Assembly (NCBI RefSeq): GCF_002309535.1
Contig: NZ_CP023275.1
Coordinates: forward strand, 2,232,001 to 2,296,000
Length of the DNA: 64,000 nt
Direction: 5' to 3'
Source of the DNA: Sulfurospirillum diekertiae
Lineage (GTDB): Bacteria; Campylobacterota; Campylobacteria; Campylobacterales; Sulfurospirillaceae
Below the pieces are notes generated by a model, which saw nothing but the letters and a program-made list of their open reading frames with translations, was not told the origin of the DNA and did not search any database. The first letter of the stretch is position 1. Each line of letters starts with the position of its first letter. Position numbers and translations under genes: made by a program. This document shows positions 63,415 to 64,000 of the stretch, in pieces.

Positions 63415-64000
63415 TCACTGTTCAGCAATCATTTTAACGGCATCAAGCGCATCACGAACAACGAAAGAAGTATGCTTTTCAAGTTCGTATTTTGTGCTGT
63501 AACCACACAACACACCAATACCTTTAATGCCCGCCTCTTTAGCACAAATAAGGTCCATTGGAGTATCGCCTATCATCCAGGTTTGTTCCAAATCAGCATT
63601 GAGTGCTATTAGTGCTTTTTGAATAGGTTCAGGGTGTGGTTTTGGGTGGGTCACGCTTTCTCGTCCAATCAAGACTTTAAAATGATGCATAACGCCTAAG
63701 TGCTCCAAAATCTCTTCGGAATAACGTGCCGTTTTTGTCGTCACAATGCCCAGAGTCGCAATTTTAGAAGCATGCCTAATCGCCTCGATAGCAAGGGGTA
63801 AAAGTGTTGTTTTTTTACGAGAAATAAGCCTGTAATGCTCTTTGTAAGCCATAACATAATCATCAGCCTCCAAAGAGTCAACTCCCAACATAGTAAACAT
63901 CAAATCCAAAGGATGCCCGATCAACTTTTTGATCTGTTCATCTTCAGGGATAACACGTCCAAATGTTTCATATGCGACCCCAAAACTTTCCAAAATAGCG
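63415..64000 (-). CDS. HAD-family phosphatase, phosphoglycolate phosphatase-like (5' end outside window)
   Basis: The visible 195 residues run off the right edge; the first codons read AILESFGVAYETFG, which in the family follow the missing FDLDGTLIDS nucleophile motif. Later motifs are present: LGIVTTKTARYSEEIL (motif II Thr), KPHPEPIQKAL (motif III Lys), MIGDTPMDLICAKEAGI (motif IV). HAD subfamily IA, similar to Gph or PpaX. The upstream TTG at 63993 is not a true start. Confidence 0.88.
   Translation of the reverse strand, partial: AILESFGVAYETFGRVIPEDEQIKKLIGHPLDLMFTMLGVDSLEADDYVMAYKEHYRLISRKKTTLLPLAIEAIRHASKIATLGIVTTKTARYSEEILEHLGVMHHFKVLIGRESVTHPKPHPEPIQKALIALNADLEQTWMIGDTPMDLICAKEAGIKGIGVLCGYSTKYELEKHTSFVVRDALDAVKMIAEQ

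Noticed and set aside
1-64000. tRNA, rRNA, transposase, integrase or prophage genes
   Set aside because: Looked for by eye on both strands; no cloverleaf with matching ends, no ribosomal sequence and no DDE or tyrosine recombinase motif was seen. A tRNA scan would settle the first point.

Overview
The window looks like a chromosomal segment of a free-living member of the Campylobacterota, most like Sulfurospirillum. This assignment rests on gene content and is an inference. Supporting features are a CiaB-family protein, an all-alpha dimeric dUTPase, a large pyruvate:ferredoxin oxidoreductase, a sulfide:quinone-reductase-type flavoprotein, bacteriohemerythrin, a methanogen/Campylobacter-style biotin carboxylase of 481 residues, many chemotaxis and two-component proteins, AT-rich DNA, and TATAAT-type promoters without an obvious -35 box. 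I saw no rRNA, tRNA, insertion sequence, prophage or CRISPR array.

Layout. 1-9250: a truncated EAL-CBS-GGDEF protein, a Cys-rich lipoprotein, two tandem periplasmic solute-binding paralogs, a FetB-type permease, biotin carboxylase, a CiaB-like HEXXH protein and a degenerate GGDEF/PilZ-like protein. 9500-16180: RhlE helicase, a UPF0178 protein, an aldo/keto reductase-MFS-AraC cluster, an MBL-fold hydrolase and a YkgJ Cys-cluster protein. 16300-29140: a phosphate block with pstSCAB, two chemoreceptors flanking a DODA-type dioxygenase, an OlsF-like ornithine-lipid synthase, phoU, and a PhoB/PhoR-like pair. 29200-31900: YciA thioesterase, a GDYXXLXY/DUF2157 membrane pair and a small cupin. 31916-36681: a probable defence operon of HEPN toxin, MNT nucleotidyltransferase and a 1354-residue NACHT NTPase ending in a PD-(D/E)XK-like nuclease. 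36724-43456: HxlR regulator and flavodoxin-fold oxidoreductase, a CHASE4 histidine kinase, the queuosine precursor genes queC, queE and queD, the SQR-type flavoprotein, and a 49-codon gene not previously listed. 43558-47206: dUTPase and an overlapping patatin/LpxH-like/PIN-PhoH operon. 47394-55727: cation/proton antiporter, AraC regulator, two MFS exporters, hemerythrin, rhodanese, a PNPOx-like protein and SstT. 55842-64000: LuxS, a Na/Pi symporter with a small coiled-coil protein and a lipoprotein, a zinc-ribbon miniprotein, PFOR and a truncated HAD phosphatase.

Three signals stand out beyond the gene list. First, the palindrome TTACATGTAA occurs at least 34 times; chance would give well under one. 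It is intergenic in most cases, and in coding DNA it is read almost always as Leu-His-Val. Second, a putative Pho box (GTWAY-N6-GTAAT, 11-bp period) followed by exactly 10 bp and a -10 element is found three times: before pstS, before phoU-phoB-phoR, and before the OlsF-like gene. This predicts that ornithine lipid is made on phosphate starvation. Third, a dispersed structured intergenic repeat (hairpin, CTACGYTARC core, second hairpin) is present in five copies, with paired base changes in its stems.
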